DNA of 64,000 nucleotides. Source: Bordetella parapertussis. GTDB lineage: Bacteria > Bacteroidota > Bacteroidia > Chitinophagales > Chitinophagaceae. A program made the translations under genes and the position numbers. The stretch lies in the NCBI GenBank assembly GCA_943331005.2, contig CALQJX020000001.1, forward strand, positions 1 to 64,000, given 5' to 3'. The notes beneath the pieces are model-generated. The model saw only the letters and a list, made by a program, of their open reading frames with translations, ran no database searches and had not been told where the DNA came from. The stretch's first letter is position 1. Every line of letters starts with the position of its first letter. Shown here in pieces: positions 50,899 through 60,663 of the stretch.

Positions 50899-51978
50899 TC
50901 AGTTATTCTGTGCCCGCAGCAACAGACGTGATATGAAATATATGTCTTCCTGTTTCAGTGAATGGTACATAGGCAGGCACAGTACGCGCTTGCTCACGCT
51001 TTCTGATACCGGCACTTCATACTTATCTACATAGTCGAGCGTAGAAAGGCTTGGATAGAAATATCGGCGCGGATAGATCCAGTTGGCATTGAGTGTTTCC
51101 ATGCTCTTCAGCAATATCTCTTCACTTTCGAAAATTACAGGATAGTAAGAGTAATTCCACGCTGCGCCGGGGTGTATAACGGGGCGCTGCACCCTCAGCC
51201 CTGCCAATGCCTCGTCATAGATGCCGGCCTGCGTTTTGCGGGCCTGCAGCAGGAACGCTATGTGTTTGAGCACAGCCAGCCCCATGGCTGCATGAAACTC
51301 TGAATTCTTGCCATTGATGCCCACTGCTGCAAATGTTTCGGGGCCATTGTGACCGAAGTTGCGCAGGAAGGACATCTGTTTGATCAGTTCAGGATCGTTG
51401 GCAAAAACCGCCCCGCCCTCTGTACTGTGAAATATCTTGGTAGCATGAAAGCTGGAGGTAGACACATCGCCGTACTCAAATACGCTGCGACCGTTAACCG
51501 TTACACCAAAGGCATGAGCGGCATCGTATATTACCTTCAGGTTGCGCTTCTTTGCAATACGTTCGATCGCTTCCACATCGCAGGGATTGCCAAAGACGTG
51601 TGTAGCCAGTATGCCCGTAGTATGGACCGTTATGCGTTCTTCTATTTTAGCCGGGTCTATATTCAAAGTCAGCGGGTCTATGTCGGCAAACACAGGCTTG
51701 CATCCTTCCCATACTATACTGCTGGTAGTAGCCACATAGCTGAACGGGGTGGTAATGATCTCCCCCTTCAGCCCCAGTGCCTTTATGGCTATCTGTATAG
51801 CTACTGTACCGTTTGCCAGATACAGCATATGCTTTACCTGCAGATACTCTTTCAGCTTCAATTCCAGTTCATTCACCAGCGGACCATTGTTGGTAAGCCA
51901 GTTACGCTCCCAAATACCCTGCAGGTAATGTGCATACTCTTCGTATGGTGGCAGGAAAGGTTTTGTTACGTTGATCAT
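50899..51978 (-). CDS. DegT/DnrJ/EryC1/StrS-family PLP aminotransferase
   Basis: 359 aa. YLANGTVAIQIAIKALGLKG, VIYDAAHAFGVTVNGRSVF and SSFHATKIFHSTEGGAVFA (PLP Lys in HATK) identify the sugar aminotransferase family, which makes amino sugars from keto-sugar nucleotides. It ends the polysaccharide locus and overlaps the methyltransferase gene by 4 bp. With the dehydrogenase at 58404 it suggests an amino- and/or uronic-acid-containing sugar. Confidence 0.9.
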   Translation of the reverse strand: MINVTKPFLPPYEEYAHYLQGIWERNWLTNNGPLVNELELKLKEYLQVKHMLYLANGTVAIQIAIKALGLKGEIITTPFSYVATTSSIVWEGCKPVFADIDPLTLNIDPAKIEERITVHTTGILATHVFGNPCDVEAIERIAKKRNLKVIYDAAHAFGVTVNGRSVFEYGDVSTSSFHATKIFHSTEGGAVFANDPELIKQMSFLRNFGHNGPETFAAVGINGKNSEFHAAMGLAVLKHIAFLLQARKTQAGIYDEALAGLRVQRPVIHPGAAWNYSYYPVIFESEEILLKSMETLNANWIYPRRYFYPSLSTLDYVDKYEVPVSESVSKRVLCLPMYHSLKQEDIYFISRLLLRAQNN

Positions 51979-52790
51979 ATCTTGCTGACTATATATAGTA
52001 TGGAGCGCGGGTGAATGCCGTGACGCTCAAAAACGTTACTTCCGAAATAATCTATACCCAGCTGGTCTACCTTGAAACCGGCTTTTTCCAGATTGCCCAC
52101 AAAGCCTTTCTTAGAGTACATGCGCACATGGTCGTCCTGACCAAAGTACTTCCAGCGGTCAGCATCAGTGGTTATGCTGTCGTTCTCGTAGGTCTCTTCT
52201 ATTGCATTGGTAATAGGCACCATGGCTATACCCCAGCCTCCCGGCTTCAGCACGCGGTGCAGCTCTTTCATTGCCTTTATATCGTCCTTTATATGCTCCA
52301 GCACATGCGAGCAGACAAACACATCGAAACGACCATCTTCATAGATGTTCATGTCTGTTATGTCCACTTTATCGTCGGCAGGGTTATAAAGATCGGCAGA
52401 GCGGTAGTTGAGGTAGGGCAGCTTTCTCAGATAGCCCGAGAGCAGAGAAGGGGCAATATCCAGCAGATTGTATTTGGCGCCTTCCGGAACATTGGCAAAT
52501 TTCTTTTCTATATACAACGCATAGAGCCTGTCTCTGTCGTTGGCATAGCAGCGCGGACAGGAATAGCCAAACATATTCATGGTCTCAAAAGAGAACATGG
52601 GATATACCATCTGGTATTTGTCGGCCATTTCTATAAGCTTGTACTCTATGGTGTTGAACTGATTCACACCAGTCTTGCAGATAGGACAATAGTGTGCATC
52701 GCCCATATAATGCAGCTTATAAGGGTCTGATCTCATTTCCCTGAGAAAACTATGAACAGCCTTTTTTATTCTCAGTACGTTCTTATTCAT
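51975..52790 (-). CDS. SAM-dependent methyltransferase with Cys-rich N-terminus
   Basis: 271 aa. Two CxxC pairs (HYCPICKTGVNQF and GYSCPRCYANDRDR) look like a zinc knuckle before the methyltransferase core: YNLLDIAPSLLSGYLRKLPY, FDVFVCSHVLEHIKDDIKAM and HRVLKPGGWGIAMVPI (Methyltransf_11-type). It probably methylates a surface glycan or its precursor, given the neighbours. It overlaps the aminotransferase by 4 bp and follows the ABC ATPase by 6 bp. Confidence 0.85.
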   Translation of the reverse strand: MNKNVLRIKKAVHSFLREMRSDPYKLHYMGDAHYCPICKTGVNQFNTIEYKLIEMADKYQMVYPMFSFETMNMFGYSCPRCYANDRDRLYALYIEKKFANVPEGAKYNLLDIAPSLLSGYLRKLPYLNYRSADLYNPADDKVDITDMNIYEDGRFDVFVCSHVLEHIKDDIKAMKELHRVLKPGGWGIAMVPITNAIEETYENDSITTDADRWKYFGQDDHVRMYSKKGFVGNLEKAGFKVDQLGIDYFGSNVFERHGIHPRSILYIVSKI

Positions 52791-52796
52791 TATATT

Positions 52797-54065
52797 CTAT
52801 TTAAGAGAAAAAGGCAGCGTGGTGGGCCTCACGGCTCCTACCCACTTACCAAACCAGGCACCCTGCCGCTGCTCGTCTATCACCTCGAAAGTAAGCAGAT
52901 CGTGTATCACATATTCTATGGCCGATGTGTCTTTGACGAAGTAAAGAGAAATGGTATACACATCGTCATTGAGCAGCTTGCCGGGTATAGAAAGTACACT
53001 GGTATGCATACCCTTGCCTATCACCGTAGGCTGTGTGGTTACGTTGAATACACAAACACCGGCGGTGGTATTGAGCACCAGACTCAGGTTCATGTTCACC
53101 TTCTCCACAGCATTGTAGAATTCAAATTTTATATCAAATTCAGTGTTTACATCTATGATGTTGCCATTCTCTGCATTGTGCGGTATTATCTCTGCAGATG
53201 TGAGGCGCAGCCTGTCGTTGCCGGGCATCTCATCTTCGTGCTCCCATTTGCGAACCAGGCAGTTCTTCACCTCGCGGTTCAGGTAGTTGTTGATGACCAC
53301 ATCTGTAGGGCCCACATCCTGCACCATGCCCGACTTCAGGTACATGGCACTACGGCACAAACTCTGTACTGCCTGCATGTTGTGGCTCACAAATATCACG
53401 GTACGGCCATGACTGGCCACATCGCCCATTTTGCCCAGACATTTTTTCTGAAACTCGGCATCACCCACCGCAAGCACCTCATCCACTATCAGTATCTCAG
53501 GCTCCAGATGTGCAGCCACGCCAAATGCCAGGCGCACATACATACCAGATGAATACCTTTTCACCGGCGTATCTATATAGAGTTCTATGCCCGAAAAATC
53601 GACGATCTCATCAAACTTGCGACTGATCTCTTTCTTGGTCATACCAAGAATAGTACCGTTCATATATATATTATCGCGGCCACTGAGCTCGGGATTGAAA
53701 CCCGTACCCACTTCCAGCAATGAAGCTATTCTGCCTTTTATTTTTATCTGTCCGGTTGTTGGCCCGGTAACTCTTGAAAGGAGCTTGAGCAAGGTAGACT
53801 TGCCTGCACCGTTCTTGCCAATGATACCCAGGGTATCACCTCTGTGTATCTCGAAGTTCACATCTTTGAGGGCCCATGCATATTCGCTGGTAGCCTTGCG
53901 GGTACGGTCGTTTTCCATACCCACCTTCAGGAAGGGGTCTTCTTTTCCGCGTGCCAGTGCCCACCACCTTTTCAGGTCGTGACTCAGCATACCCGTGCCT
54001 ATCTCTCCCAAACGGTATTGTTTGGAAAGGTTCTCGGCTTTTATGACTACATCCTTGCTCATCAT
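52797..54065 (-). CDS. wzt: Polysaccharide ABC exporter ATPase, Wzt type
   Basis: 422 aa. Walker A GIIGKNGAGKSTLLKLLS, signature KRYSSGMYVRLAFGVAAHLE, Walker B ILIVDEVLAVGDAEF and the H-loop VSHNM are those of TagH/Wzt proteins. A C-terminal domain of about 170 residues (RLTSAEIIPHNAENGNIIDV ... VIHDLLTFEVI) is the Wzt_C glycan-binding sandwich that recognises the finished chain end in O-antigen export. Its start overlaps the stop of wzm by 1 bp. A chain-end modifier such as the adjacent methyltransferase fits this recognition model (inference). Confidence 0.93.
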   Translation of the reverse strand: MMSKDVVIKAENLSKQYRLGEIGTGMLSHDLKRWWALARGKEDPFLKVGMENDRTRKATSEYAWALKDVNFEIHRGDTLGIIGKNGAGKSTLLKLLSRVTGPTTGQIKIKGRIASLLEVGTGFNPELSGRDNIYMNGTILGMTKKEISRKFDEIVDFSGIELYIDTPVKRYSSGMYVRLAFGVAAHLEPEILIVDEVLAVGDAEFQKKCLGKMGDVASHGRTVIFVSHNMQAVQSLCRSAMYLKSGMVQDVGPTDVVINNYLNREVKNCLVRKWEHEDEMPGNDRLRLTSAEIIPHNAENGNIIDVNTEFDIKFEFYNAVEKVNMNLSLVLNTTAGVCVFNVTTQPTVIGKGMHTSVLSIPGKLLNDDVYTISLYFVKDTSAIEYVIHDLLTFEVIDEQRQGAWFGKWVGAVRPTTLPFSLK

Positions 54066-54958
54066 TATACAGTATCTATGAATTTCTTTTCTACCCTGCT
54101 GAAGATAACTATGCCGATAAACAATGCCACTACCGTCCAGATGACGCTATAGCCCAGCCAGAAGTAACTGAATACACCCGAACCCTGACCCAGGAATGCA
54201 TACTTGAACGCCTCGAACAGCGATGCCAGCGGATTGAGCCACAGCCACAGATGTATTGACGGGTCTTTGATAGACGATATAGGGAAAATGACCGGAGTAA
54301 CGAACTGCAGTAACTGAATACCAAAGGCGATCAGGAAGTTCAGGTCGCGGTACTTGGTAGTGAGCGATGTGATGATGATACCAAAACCAAGGCTCATGAA
54401 GGCGATGACCAGCAATATAAGGGGGAAGAACACCATGTGCCAGTTTGGTGTAATGGCGTGTTTTACCCACAGGTAGTAGAACCAGATCAAGAAGAACAAC
54501 ACAAACTGAATAAGCAGCTTGATGATGCCCGAAATAACCTTTGACAATGGCAGGATGATCCTGGGGAAATATACTTTCCCAAAAACGGTAGCATTCTCAG
54601 AAAAGGTTTTAGAAGTGACCTTGAAGGTCTCTGCAAAATAGTTCCAAATGGTGAAGCTGCCGAGGTAAAAGAGTATCTGAGGTGCATTGCCTGTAGAGAT
54701 CCTTGCTACCTGCCCGAAGATGAAGGCGTAGATCATAGCAGTGAGTATAGGCTGCAGCAAAAACCATATAGGACCAAGAATGGTCTGCTTGTATACGGTA
54801 ATGATGTCCTTCTTCACAAACATGGTGAGCAGATCTCTGTACCTCCAGATCTCACGTAGGTTTATATCGAGGTAACCCCTATCTGCCGAAATCCTGATGT
54901 CCCAGTTTTCGCCATCATTACCTGCCTCATGATGTGGTATAGAATTTTCGGTTTGCAC
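54065..54958 (-). CDS. wzm: Polysaccharide ABC exporter permease, Wzm type
   Basis: 297 aa with about six membrane helices of the ABC2_membrane type (QTILGPIWFLLQPILTAMIY, FLYGSF-like FYLGSFTIWNYFAETF, KVISGIIKLLIQFVLFFLIW, SLGFGIIITSLTTKYRDL). It pairs with the Wzt ATPase downstream to move a lipid-linked polysaccharide across the inner membrane. The polar N-terminal 45 residues (DNGENWDIRISADRGYLDIN) are typical of Bacteroidota Wzm. Confidence 0.93.
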   Translation of the reverse strand: MQTENSIPHHEAGNDGENWDIRISADRGYLDINLREIWRYRDLLTMFVKKDIITVYKQTILGPIWFLLQPILTAMIYAFIFGQVARISTGNAPQILFYLGSFTIWNYFAETFKVTSKTFSENATVFGKVYFPRIILPLSKVISGIIKLLIQFVLFFLIWFYYLWVKHAITPNWHMVFFPLILLVIAFMSLGFGIIITSLTTKYRDLNFLIAFGIQLLQFVTPVIFPISSIKDPSIHLWLWLNPLASLFEAFKYAFLGQGSGVFSYFWLGYSVIWTVVALFIGIVIFSRVEKKFIDTV

Positions 54959-54976
54959 AATAATATATTTCTCCTC

Positions 54977-57475
54977 TTATTTTGTTTTAGACTTTTTCAG
55001 GAATGAACCGAAGCCCTTTTTCTTACTCTTTCTCACGTCTTCTACATAATATCCGTCTCCGTAACTGCCATAACTTCCGTAGCCGTATCCATAGCCATAG
55101 CCCGAACCATAGCCATAACCATAGCCGTAACCATAGCCATAACCATAACCCTCTTCGTAGCCATAACCATAAGCAAAGCCCCTGTTGGCTACTACGTCAT
55201 TGAGTATTATGTTCAGTTTAGGTATCCTGCCACCATAGTACAGTTCGTTAGGTATACCCAGCTGCTGCTTGTAGGTATATCCCTGACGCACCACATACAT
55301 AGCCGTATCGGCATACCTGTTCAGCAACTGCGCATCGGTTACCAGACCCACCGGCGATGTATCGACGATCACATAATCAAAATGCTCGCGCAGATAGGCA
55401 AATAGCTCTTCTGTACTCTTCATCAGTATCAATTCTGCCGGGTTTGGCGGAATGGGCCCTGATGGCAATATGAAAAGATTAGGGTCTATACCCGATGGTA
55501 TCAGCACATCTTCGAAAGTGGCCTTACCAATAGAATAATTGGAGAAACCAACTTCGTTATTCAGCCCCAACATCTTAGAGATCTTGGGTTTGCGAAGATC
55601 GAGCTCCATTATCACAACCTTTTTGCCCGACATAGCCAGTGTTACCGACAGATTGATGGCTATGAACGACTTACCCTCACCACTCATACTGGAAGTAACC
55701 ATAATGACCTTCTGGTCTTTCTGGGTGAGCAGATACTGCAGGTTGGTACGCAATGCCCTGAACTGCTCGGATATTATGGTCCTGCTGTTCTTGCTCACAG
55801 CTACACTTTCACCGCTACCGTTATTACCTATCTCACCAATGATCGGGATGGTTGTTGCTTTGAGTATATCGCCCTTGCTGATAATGCGGATATTGAGCGC
55901 CCTGCGGATAATGATGACCGCAAATGGCAGCAATGCACCCAGCAGGAAAGACATCAGAAGGATCCTTTTCTTATCGGGGGCTACTATACCATTTGTGAGT
56001 GCAGTATCTACAATGATACCATCTGCTACTGTTGATGATTTTTCTATTGCTGTTTCCTCTCTTTTCTTCAGCAGGAAGATGTACAATTCCTGTTTGATCT
56101 GCTGTTTACGGGAATATTCAAGTGCCAGACGTTCCACTTTAGGAATTGCCCTGATATCTGCTACACTCATTTTGAGCGACTGCTCTATCATCCTCACCTT
56201 CAGCTCTGTTTCTTTTTTAGAAGAGGCCAGTGCATTGGCAAGACTTTTCTTCACTTCATCTTTCTGCTTGCGCAGGGTGCGCACCGTAGGGTTGTCCCTG
56301 TTCATGGTCAGGTCGGCCCTGTCTATCTGTTCAGTAAGAAAGTTATACCTGGTAAGCAGTTCAGAGAGCCCTTTATTATCGAGTAGGGAAGCAGGCAGAG
56401 TAACCAGTTTGTCATCAACTTTCTGAATATAATCGCTGATGGTGCCTATAACACCCAGCTGCAGTTTTGCTTCTTCCAGTTTCACTTCCGTATTGGCCTT
56501 GGCACTCACCAGCAGACTGGCCTGTGTACCCATGTCGGCAATACCATTGTCCTGTTTGAACTTTTCAATATCACCCTCTACCTCAGACAATTCTTCGCCA
56601 AGATCTTTTTTACGATCATCGATAAACTTAATGGTACTATCGGCAATACGATTCCTGTCTTCCACATTCTTCCGCTGGTACACACTCATCAGAGTATTGA
56701 TGATATCTACCGCACGCTCAGGTATGGTGTTCATCATACTTATCTGAATACAGGTAACCGCTTTGTTGGGCACTACATAATTTACCTGCCCCTGATAGTT
56801 GATAGCTGAATAAAGAACCGGTATATGATTGATAAAATATTCGAGATTGGAGCGGGAGAAAACCGGCGTTTTTTCTAATACTACCCTGCCTATTTCTTCC
56901 AGTGTAACGGTATCGCCCCATTTGGCGGTAATTTCTTTGTTCTTAAAATCTACAAGGCGGTATTCGTTATCGTTGAGAATGCGCACCTTGCAACTGAAAT
57001 TACCATCGAAGGTATCCAGCTTCACCAATTCAAATGGTTTATTCTTGTAGAGTTCGGTCTTTTTGAAACGGCCTTCTGTAGTATAAGACATATTGAGCTT
57101 CAGCTCTTTCACGATCTCAGACATGGTAGCGCGGCTCCTCAGTATCTGTATCTCGTTGTCTATATTTATCTTGTTGTTGTTGATCTTAAGCGCCTTCAGC
57201 AGATCGTCGGAACCGGCGCTGCTTTTCTTTGAATCGTTGATGAGCAGCTGTGCCGATGCACTCCATATTGGTGTATAATACCTAAGGTATATATTACCGG
57301 CAATAAGAGAAATGATGATACTGCCCAACAGCCAAGGCCATATTGCCAATATGGTAGTGAGCAGCCACTTCAGATTGAAAGAATTGCCTCCCCCTTCTTC
57401 CTGCTTAGGCAATTTAGGACTGTCCGGCCTTTGATTCACGGTCTCATCCATAGCTGGTATATTATTGCCTTCCAT
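54977..57475 (-). CDS. Wzc-type chain-length regulator/BY tyrosine kinase with Gly-Tyr tail
   Basis: 832 aa. N-terminal Wzz domain (two helices, the first WLLTTILAIWPWLLGSIIIS, the second ILLMSFLLGALLPFAVIIIR) with a coiled-coil periplasmic loop. The cytoplasmic BY-kinase holds Walker A VTSSMSGEGKSFIAINLSVT, A' VVIMELDLRKPK and B FDYVIVDTSPVGLVTDAQ. The final about 80 residues are a Gly-Tyr repeat (EEGYGYGYGYG type) with about 18 Tyr followed by a basic end (VRKSKKKGFGSFLKKSKTK). Autophosphorylation of such Tyr clusters controls polymer length; the gene at 59797 encodes a matching phosphatase family. Confidence 0.93.
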   Translation of the reverse strand: MEGNNIPAMDETVNQRPDSPKLPKQEEGGGNSFNLKWLLTTILAIWPWLLGSIIISLIAGNIYLRYYTPIWSASAQLLINDSKKSSAGSDDLLKALKINNNKINIDNEIQILRSRATMSEIVKELKLNMSYTTEGRFKKTELYKNKPFELVKLDTFDGNFSCKVRILNDNEYRLVDFKNKEITAKWGDTVTLEEIGRVVLEKTPVFSRSNLEYFINHIPVLYSAINYQGQVNYVVPNKAVTCIQISMMNTIPERAVDIINTLMSVYQRKNVEDRNRIADSTIKFIDDRKKDLGEELSEVEGDIEKFKQDNGIADMGTQASLLVSAKANTEVKLEEAKLQLGVIGTISDYIQKVDDKLVTLPASLLDNKGLSELLTRYNFLTEQIDRADLTMNRDNPTVRTLRKQKDEVKKSLANALASSKKETELKVRMIEQSLKMSVADIRAIPKVERLALEYSRKQQIKQELYIFLLKKREETAIEKSSTVADGIIVDTALTNGIVAPDKKRILLMSFLLGALLPFAVIIIRRALNIRIISKGDILKATTIPIIGEIGNNGSGESVAVSKNSRTIISEQFRALRTNLQYLLTQKDQKVIMVTSSMSGEGKSFIAINLSVTLAMSGKKVVIMELDLRKPKISKMLGLNNEVGFSNYSIGKATFEDVLIPSGIDPNLFILPSGPIPPNPAELILMKSTEELFAYLREHFDYVIVDTSPVGLVTDAQLLNRYADTAMYVVRQGYTYKQQLGIPNELYYGGRIPKLNIILNDVVANRGFAYGYGYEEGYGYGYGYGYGYGYGSGYGYGYGYGSYGSYGDGYYVEDVRKSKKKGFGSFLKKSKTK
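55079..55174. repeat. Hexanucleotide tandem repeat encoding the Gly-Tyr tail
   Basis: Sixteen consecutive 6-bp units, mainly ATAGCC, ATAACC, GTAGCC and GTAACC on the plus strand, interrupted by CGAACC (Gly-Ser) and CTCTTC (Glu-Glu). A run of seven uninterrupted units lies at 55109-55150. Because the unit is two codons, gain or loss keeps the kinase in frame while changing the number of Tyr. Confidence 0.85.
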
Positions 57476-57501
57476 TCGTTGTTTTGTTTACTTCTGAAAT
57501 C

Positions 57502-58320
57502 CTATTTGATCACCTTGGTTATGAACAGCAATGATATGATACCGATCACACCACTACCATAGCTCAGATACCTCATGAAAGAGTTATCGCTGTTCTGTCT
57601 TTTATAATTGCTTGGCTCTACATATATGTAATCTCTCTGCCTCACGTAAAAGTAAGGGGATTTGAATATTTCTGTTTTGGTAATGTCCAGGCGAACAAAA
57701 GTAGTTTTGTCTCCTTCTGTCCTGGCCAGGAGTATATTGTCTCTTTTAGCCGTGGTGCTAAGGTCACCGGCAAGTGCAAGTACATCCAGTATTGTTGCTT
57801 TTTCGCTGGGAACAGTAACTACACCAGGCCGCAACACCTCGCCAAGTACCTTAACTTCGAAGTTGGCTATACGCACACGTACTGCAGGCTCTTTATAAAA
57901 TACCTCAGCCTTTTGTTTGATAAGCTCGCGTGCCTCTGAAGTGGTAAGCCCTGCAACTTTTACAAAACCCAGCAGACCCAGCTCTATAAATCCGTTCTTA
58001 TCAACCAGATATCCGCCAAGTGGGTTGGTAGATGGTATGCTCGATGGTTCTACAGGAGAGTTATTCTCATTCTGTACCAACGTCTGTATACTAACCGAAA
58101 TGATATCGTTTGACTGAATGACCGGATCTGTGAAGCGAGCACCATTCTCTTCTACTATTACATTGCGCTCCAGACTGTCTTCCTTCAGGTTATTGAAATA
58201 AACATACTTTTTCGACGGAACACAGGAATGAAGCGACAGTAATATGATAAAAAGAAAAATAGGGCAAAAGACATTACTGCTTCGCCTCAGTGTTTGCTGC
58301 ATTTCAGGAAATTTCATCAA
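57502..58320 (-). CDS. wza: Wza-type polysaccharide export lipoprotein
   Basis: 272 aa. Lipobox LLSLHSC-VP after a signal helix. Polysaccharide-export and SLBB motifs follow: DPVIQSNDIISVSIQTLVQN, KNGFIELGLLGFVKVAGLTT, VRIANFEVKVLGEVLRPGVV, LDVLALAGDLSTTAKRDNIL. A C-terminal helix (GSGVIGIISLLFITKVIK) spans the outer membrane. It should form the exit channel and pair with the Wzc-like protein encoded 26 bp downstream. Confidence 0.92.
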   Translation of the reverse strand: MMKFPEMQQTLRRSSNVFCPIFLFIILLSLHSCVPSKKYVYFNNLKEDSLERNVIVEENGARFTDPVIQSNDIISVSIQTLVQNENNSPVEPSSIPSTNPLGGYLVDKNGFIELGLLGFVKVAGLTTSEARELIKQKAEVFYKEPAVRVRIANFEVKVLGEVLRPGVVTVPSEKATILDVLALAGDLSTTAKRDNILLARTEGDKTTFVRLDITKTEIFKSPYFYVRQRDYIYVEPSNYKRQNSDNSFMRYLSYGSGVIGIISLLFITKVIK

Positions 58321-58403
58321 AAATAGTTTAAAATAAGCTAAAAATGAAAATCACAGGCCTATTAAACCTACTAAAATAAGCAATATGAATAAAAGAGTTG
58401 ATA

Positions 58404-59699
58404 CTAAAGTCTGGCATCTACCGTAGAAGCGTCAAGACAACCTTTTACATCATATATTATACCGTTGGTTTTTACATGATCACGCCAATTCTCTGTCAGG
58501 AAATGACTATGGGCCACTGCCAGCACTATTGAATCATAAACTGCTCCTTCGGGAAGAGTGCTTATTATATGAATTCCATATTCGTGATGTACATCCTCGG
58601 GTTTTGCCCATGGGTCATATACACTAAGCTCTATATTATAGGTAGCCAGCTCATTGATGATGTCTACAACGCGTGTATTACGAACATCCGGACAATTTTC
58701 TTTGAAAGTGATACCTAATACCAGCAGTTTGGCACCCTTTACCGTTATATCTCTTTTTATCATCAGCTTCACTACTTCTGAAGCTATGTATTTGCCCATG
58801 CCATCGTTGAGGCGGCGACCTGCAAGTATGATCTCCGGATGGTAACCAACTTCCTGCGCCTTCTGTGCCAGATAGTAGGGGTCTACACCTATGCAGTGAC
58901 CACCCACCAGCCCCGGCTTGAATGGCAAAAAGTTCCACTTTGTTGCCGATGCTTCCAGTACCTGATGTGTATCTATACCCAGGCGGTTGAATATCATGGC
59001 CAGTTCGTTCACAAAAGCAATGTTGATATCGCGCTGAGCGTTCTCTATCACCTTGGCGGCCTCTGCTACCTTGATGCTGGCAGCCTTGTGGGTACCTGCA
59101 GTGATCACAGAACGGTAAAGCTGATCTACTGTCTCAGCAGTTTCAGGAGTAGAACCCGATGTTATTTTTTTGATCTTGGCAACTGTATGCAACTTATCTC
59201 CCGGATTGATACGCTCCGGAGAGTATCCACAGAAAAAGTCCTGATTAAACACCATACCCGAGCATTTTTCCAATACCGGCACACACTCTTCTTCTGTTAC
59301 ACCCGGGTATACGGTAGATTCATATACTACTATATCGCCTTTTTTAAGCACCTTACCCACCGTTTCGCTGGCTTTGTAAAGCGGCGTCAGGTCGGGGCGA
59401 TTATTCTTATCTACCGGAGTAGGTACAGTTACAATAAATACGTTACATGTAGCGAGGTCAGCTGGAGAGAAGGAGCAATAAAGTCCTTTTTCGCCTGCCT
59501 TTGCGGGGCCTGCAATTACTTGGCGCAGCTGCTGCTCTTCCAGTTCCAACGTAATGTCGATACCGTTTTTCAGCTCACCAATGCGTTTCTGGTTGATATC
59601 GAACCCTACTACGGCATAATGTTTAGCAAATTCTGCTGCCAGTGGCAACCCTACATAACCCAGACCTATTACCCCGATGCAAAGTGATGAATTTTCCAT
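58404..59699 (-). CDS. Nucleotide-sugar dehydrogenase (UDP-HexNAc 6-dehydrogenase, TviB/WbpA type)
   Basis: 431 aa from [20 protein letters not shown]. The NAD site is [14 protein letters not shown]; the catalytic region is [20 protein letters not shown] (Cys and Asp) and [15 protein letters not shown] closes the fold. The [11 protein letters not shown] form is that of UDP-GlcNAc/UDP-ManNAc-type dehydrogenases. It makes an acidic amino-sugar nucleotide for the polysaccharide. Start at 59699 is set by a -7 box (59757-59764) that overlaps a longer frame to 59759. Confidence 0.9.
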   Translation of the reverse strand: MENSSLCIGVIGLGYVGLPLAAEFAKHYAVVGFDINQKRIGELKNGIDITLELEEQQLRQVIAGPAKAGEKGLYCSFSPADLATCNVFIVTVPTPVDKNNRPDLTPLYKASETVGKVLKKGDIVVYESTVYPGVTEEECVPVLEKCSGMVFNQDFFCGYSPERINPGDKLHTVAKIKKITSGSTPETAETVDQLYRSVITAGTHKAASIKVAEAAKVIENAQRDINIAFVNELAMIFNRLGIDTHQVLEASATKWNFLPFKPGLVGGHCIGVDPYYLAQKAQEVGYHPEIILAGRRLNDGMGKYIASEVVKLMIKRDITVKGAKLLVLGITFKENCPDVRNTRVVDIINELATYNIELSVYDPWAKPEDVHHEYGIHIISTLPEGAVYDSIVLAVAHSHFLTENWRDHVKTNGIIYDVKGCLDASTVDARL

Positions 59700-59719
59700 T
59701 CTGATATAATTATAACCTT

Positions 59720-59764
59720 CCCGTTCCGAAAACGGGACGTTTTCATGAGAATGGCGCAAAAATA
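59720..59764 (-). promoter_or_regulatory. Promoter and leader hairpins upstream of the dehydrogenase gene
   Basis: Minus-strand TATTTTTG (59764-59757) is a consensus -7 box. Between it and the ATG lie two overlapping inverted repeats: CCCGTT-CCGAA-AACGGG (59720-59736) and GAAAACG-GGA-CGTTTTC (59728-59744). Both use AACGGG/AAAACG bases, so they exclude each other in RNA. Confidence 0.5.
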
Positions 59765-59796
59765 TACTTTCCTTTATTATAAGAGAAGGATATTGG

Positions 59797-60564
59797 TCAC
59801 AATCTTGAATTTAAAAAAGGATAGCCTGTTATCTTATGGTAATCACGGGAACAAGCCATGGCCCTGAGCACAGATGTGTGCTTATCGTGGTGCGCATCGC
59901 TGCCGCAATAATCATACAGCCCCATAGAAAGCAGCTTCTCTGCGATCATTTTTATGTGCTGTCCGTAATAACCTGCAATAGATAACATGTTCAGCTGCAA
60001 AAGGCAGCCCCTGTCCTTCAGTTCCTGATACTTACTTATATCGCGGTGAAAGAACACATAGCGCTCGGGGTGAGCAATAATAGGTTTATAGCCCGCCGTC
60101 TGCAGCTTGAAGATGGACTGTGCCAGCATAGGTGGCTCATAAACCATAGAGAACTCTGCCAGCACCTCATTATTGTGAATGGTAAGCAGTGGCTCCTTAT
60201 CTATCAGCTGCATCAGGTACTCATCTATGTAATACTCTGCAGCAGCCTTCAGCTGTATATCTATGTTGTTTTCTTTGCAAGCCTGCTGCACTTCGGCCAG
60301 CTTGCCGGTTATGATCTCTGAGGTATTGGGATAATAATCTATAAATACGTGCGGGGTAGTAATAATGGTCTTATAGCCCATATCTGCCATATTACGGAGC
60401 AGGTTCAGGCTGTCTTCCATAGTTTTGGCACCATCGTCTATACCGGGCAGAAAATGAGAGTGCATATCGGCACCCAGCATCCCCCAGTTGGCTGTTTCGG
60501 GTACAGGCAGGTTGTCATACGGAGACTCTTCTTTCTTTCCTCTGCCGAATAGTCTTGAAAACAT
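59797..60564 (-). CDS. CpsB/CapC/YwqE-family PHP tyrosine-protein phosphatase
   Basis: 255 aa. [20 protein letters not shown] is the metal-binding start of the PHP-type phosphatases of capsule loci; FEMVYEPP-like [28 protein letters not shown] and [13 protein letters not shown] carry further His/Asp ligands. It should dephosphorylate the Tyr-rich tail of the BY-kinase. It is the first gene of the locus, separated from the dehydrogenase by its own promoter. Confidence 0.92.
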   Translation of the reverse strand: MFSRLFGRGKKEESPYDNLPVPETANWGMLGADMHSHFLPGIDDGAKTMEDSLNLLRNMADMGYKTIITTPHVFIDYYPNTSEIITGKLAEVQQACKENNIDIQLKAAAEYYIDEYLMQLIDKEPLLTIHNNEVLAEFSMVYEPPMLAQSIFKLQTAGYKPIIAHPERYVFFHRDISKYQELKDRGCLLQLNMLSIAGYYGQHIKMIAEKLLSMGLYDYCGSDAHHDKHTSVLRAMACSRDYHKITGYPFLNSRL

Positions 60565-60663
60565 GCCTTAAAGGTAAGGAAAATATCGACCCCGATAACA
60601 CACCTCAGCCTGCTGCATCATATATCATTACAGGGTAGTACACCATACTGTTACTGCTTTTCT

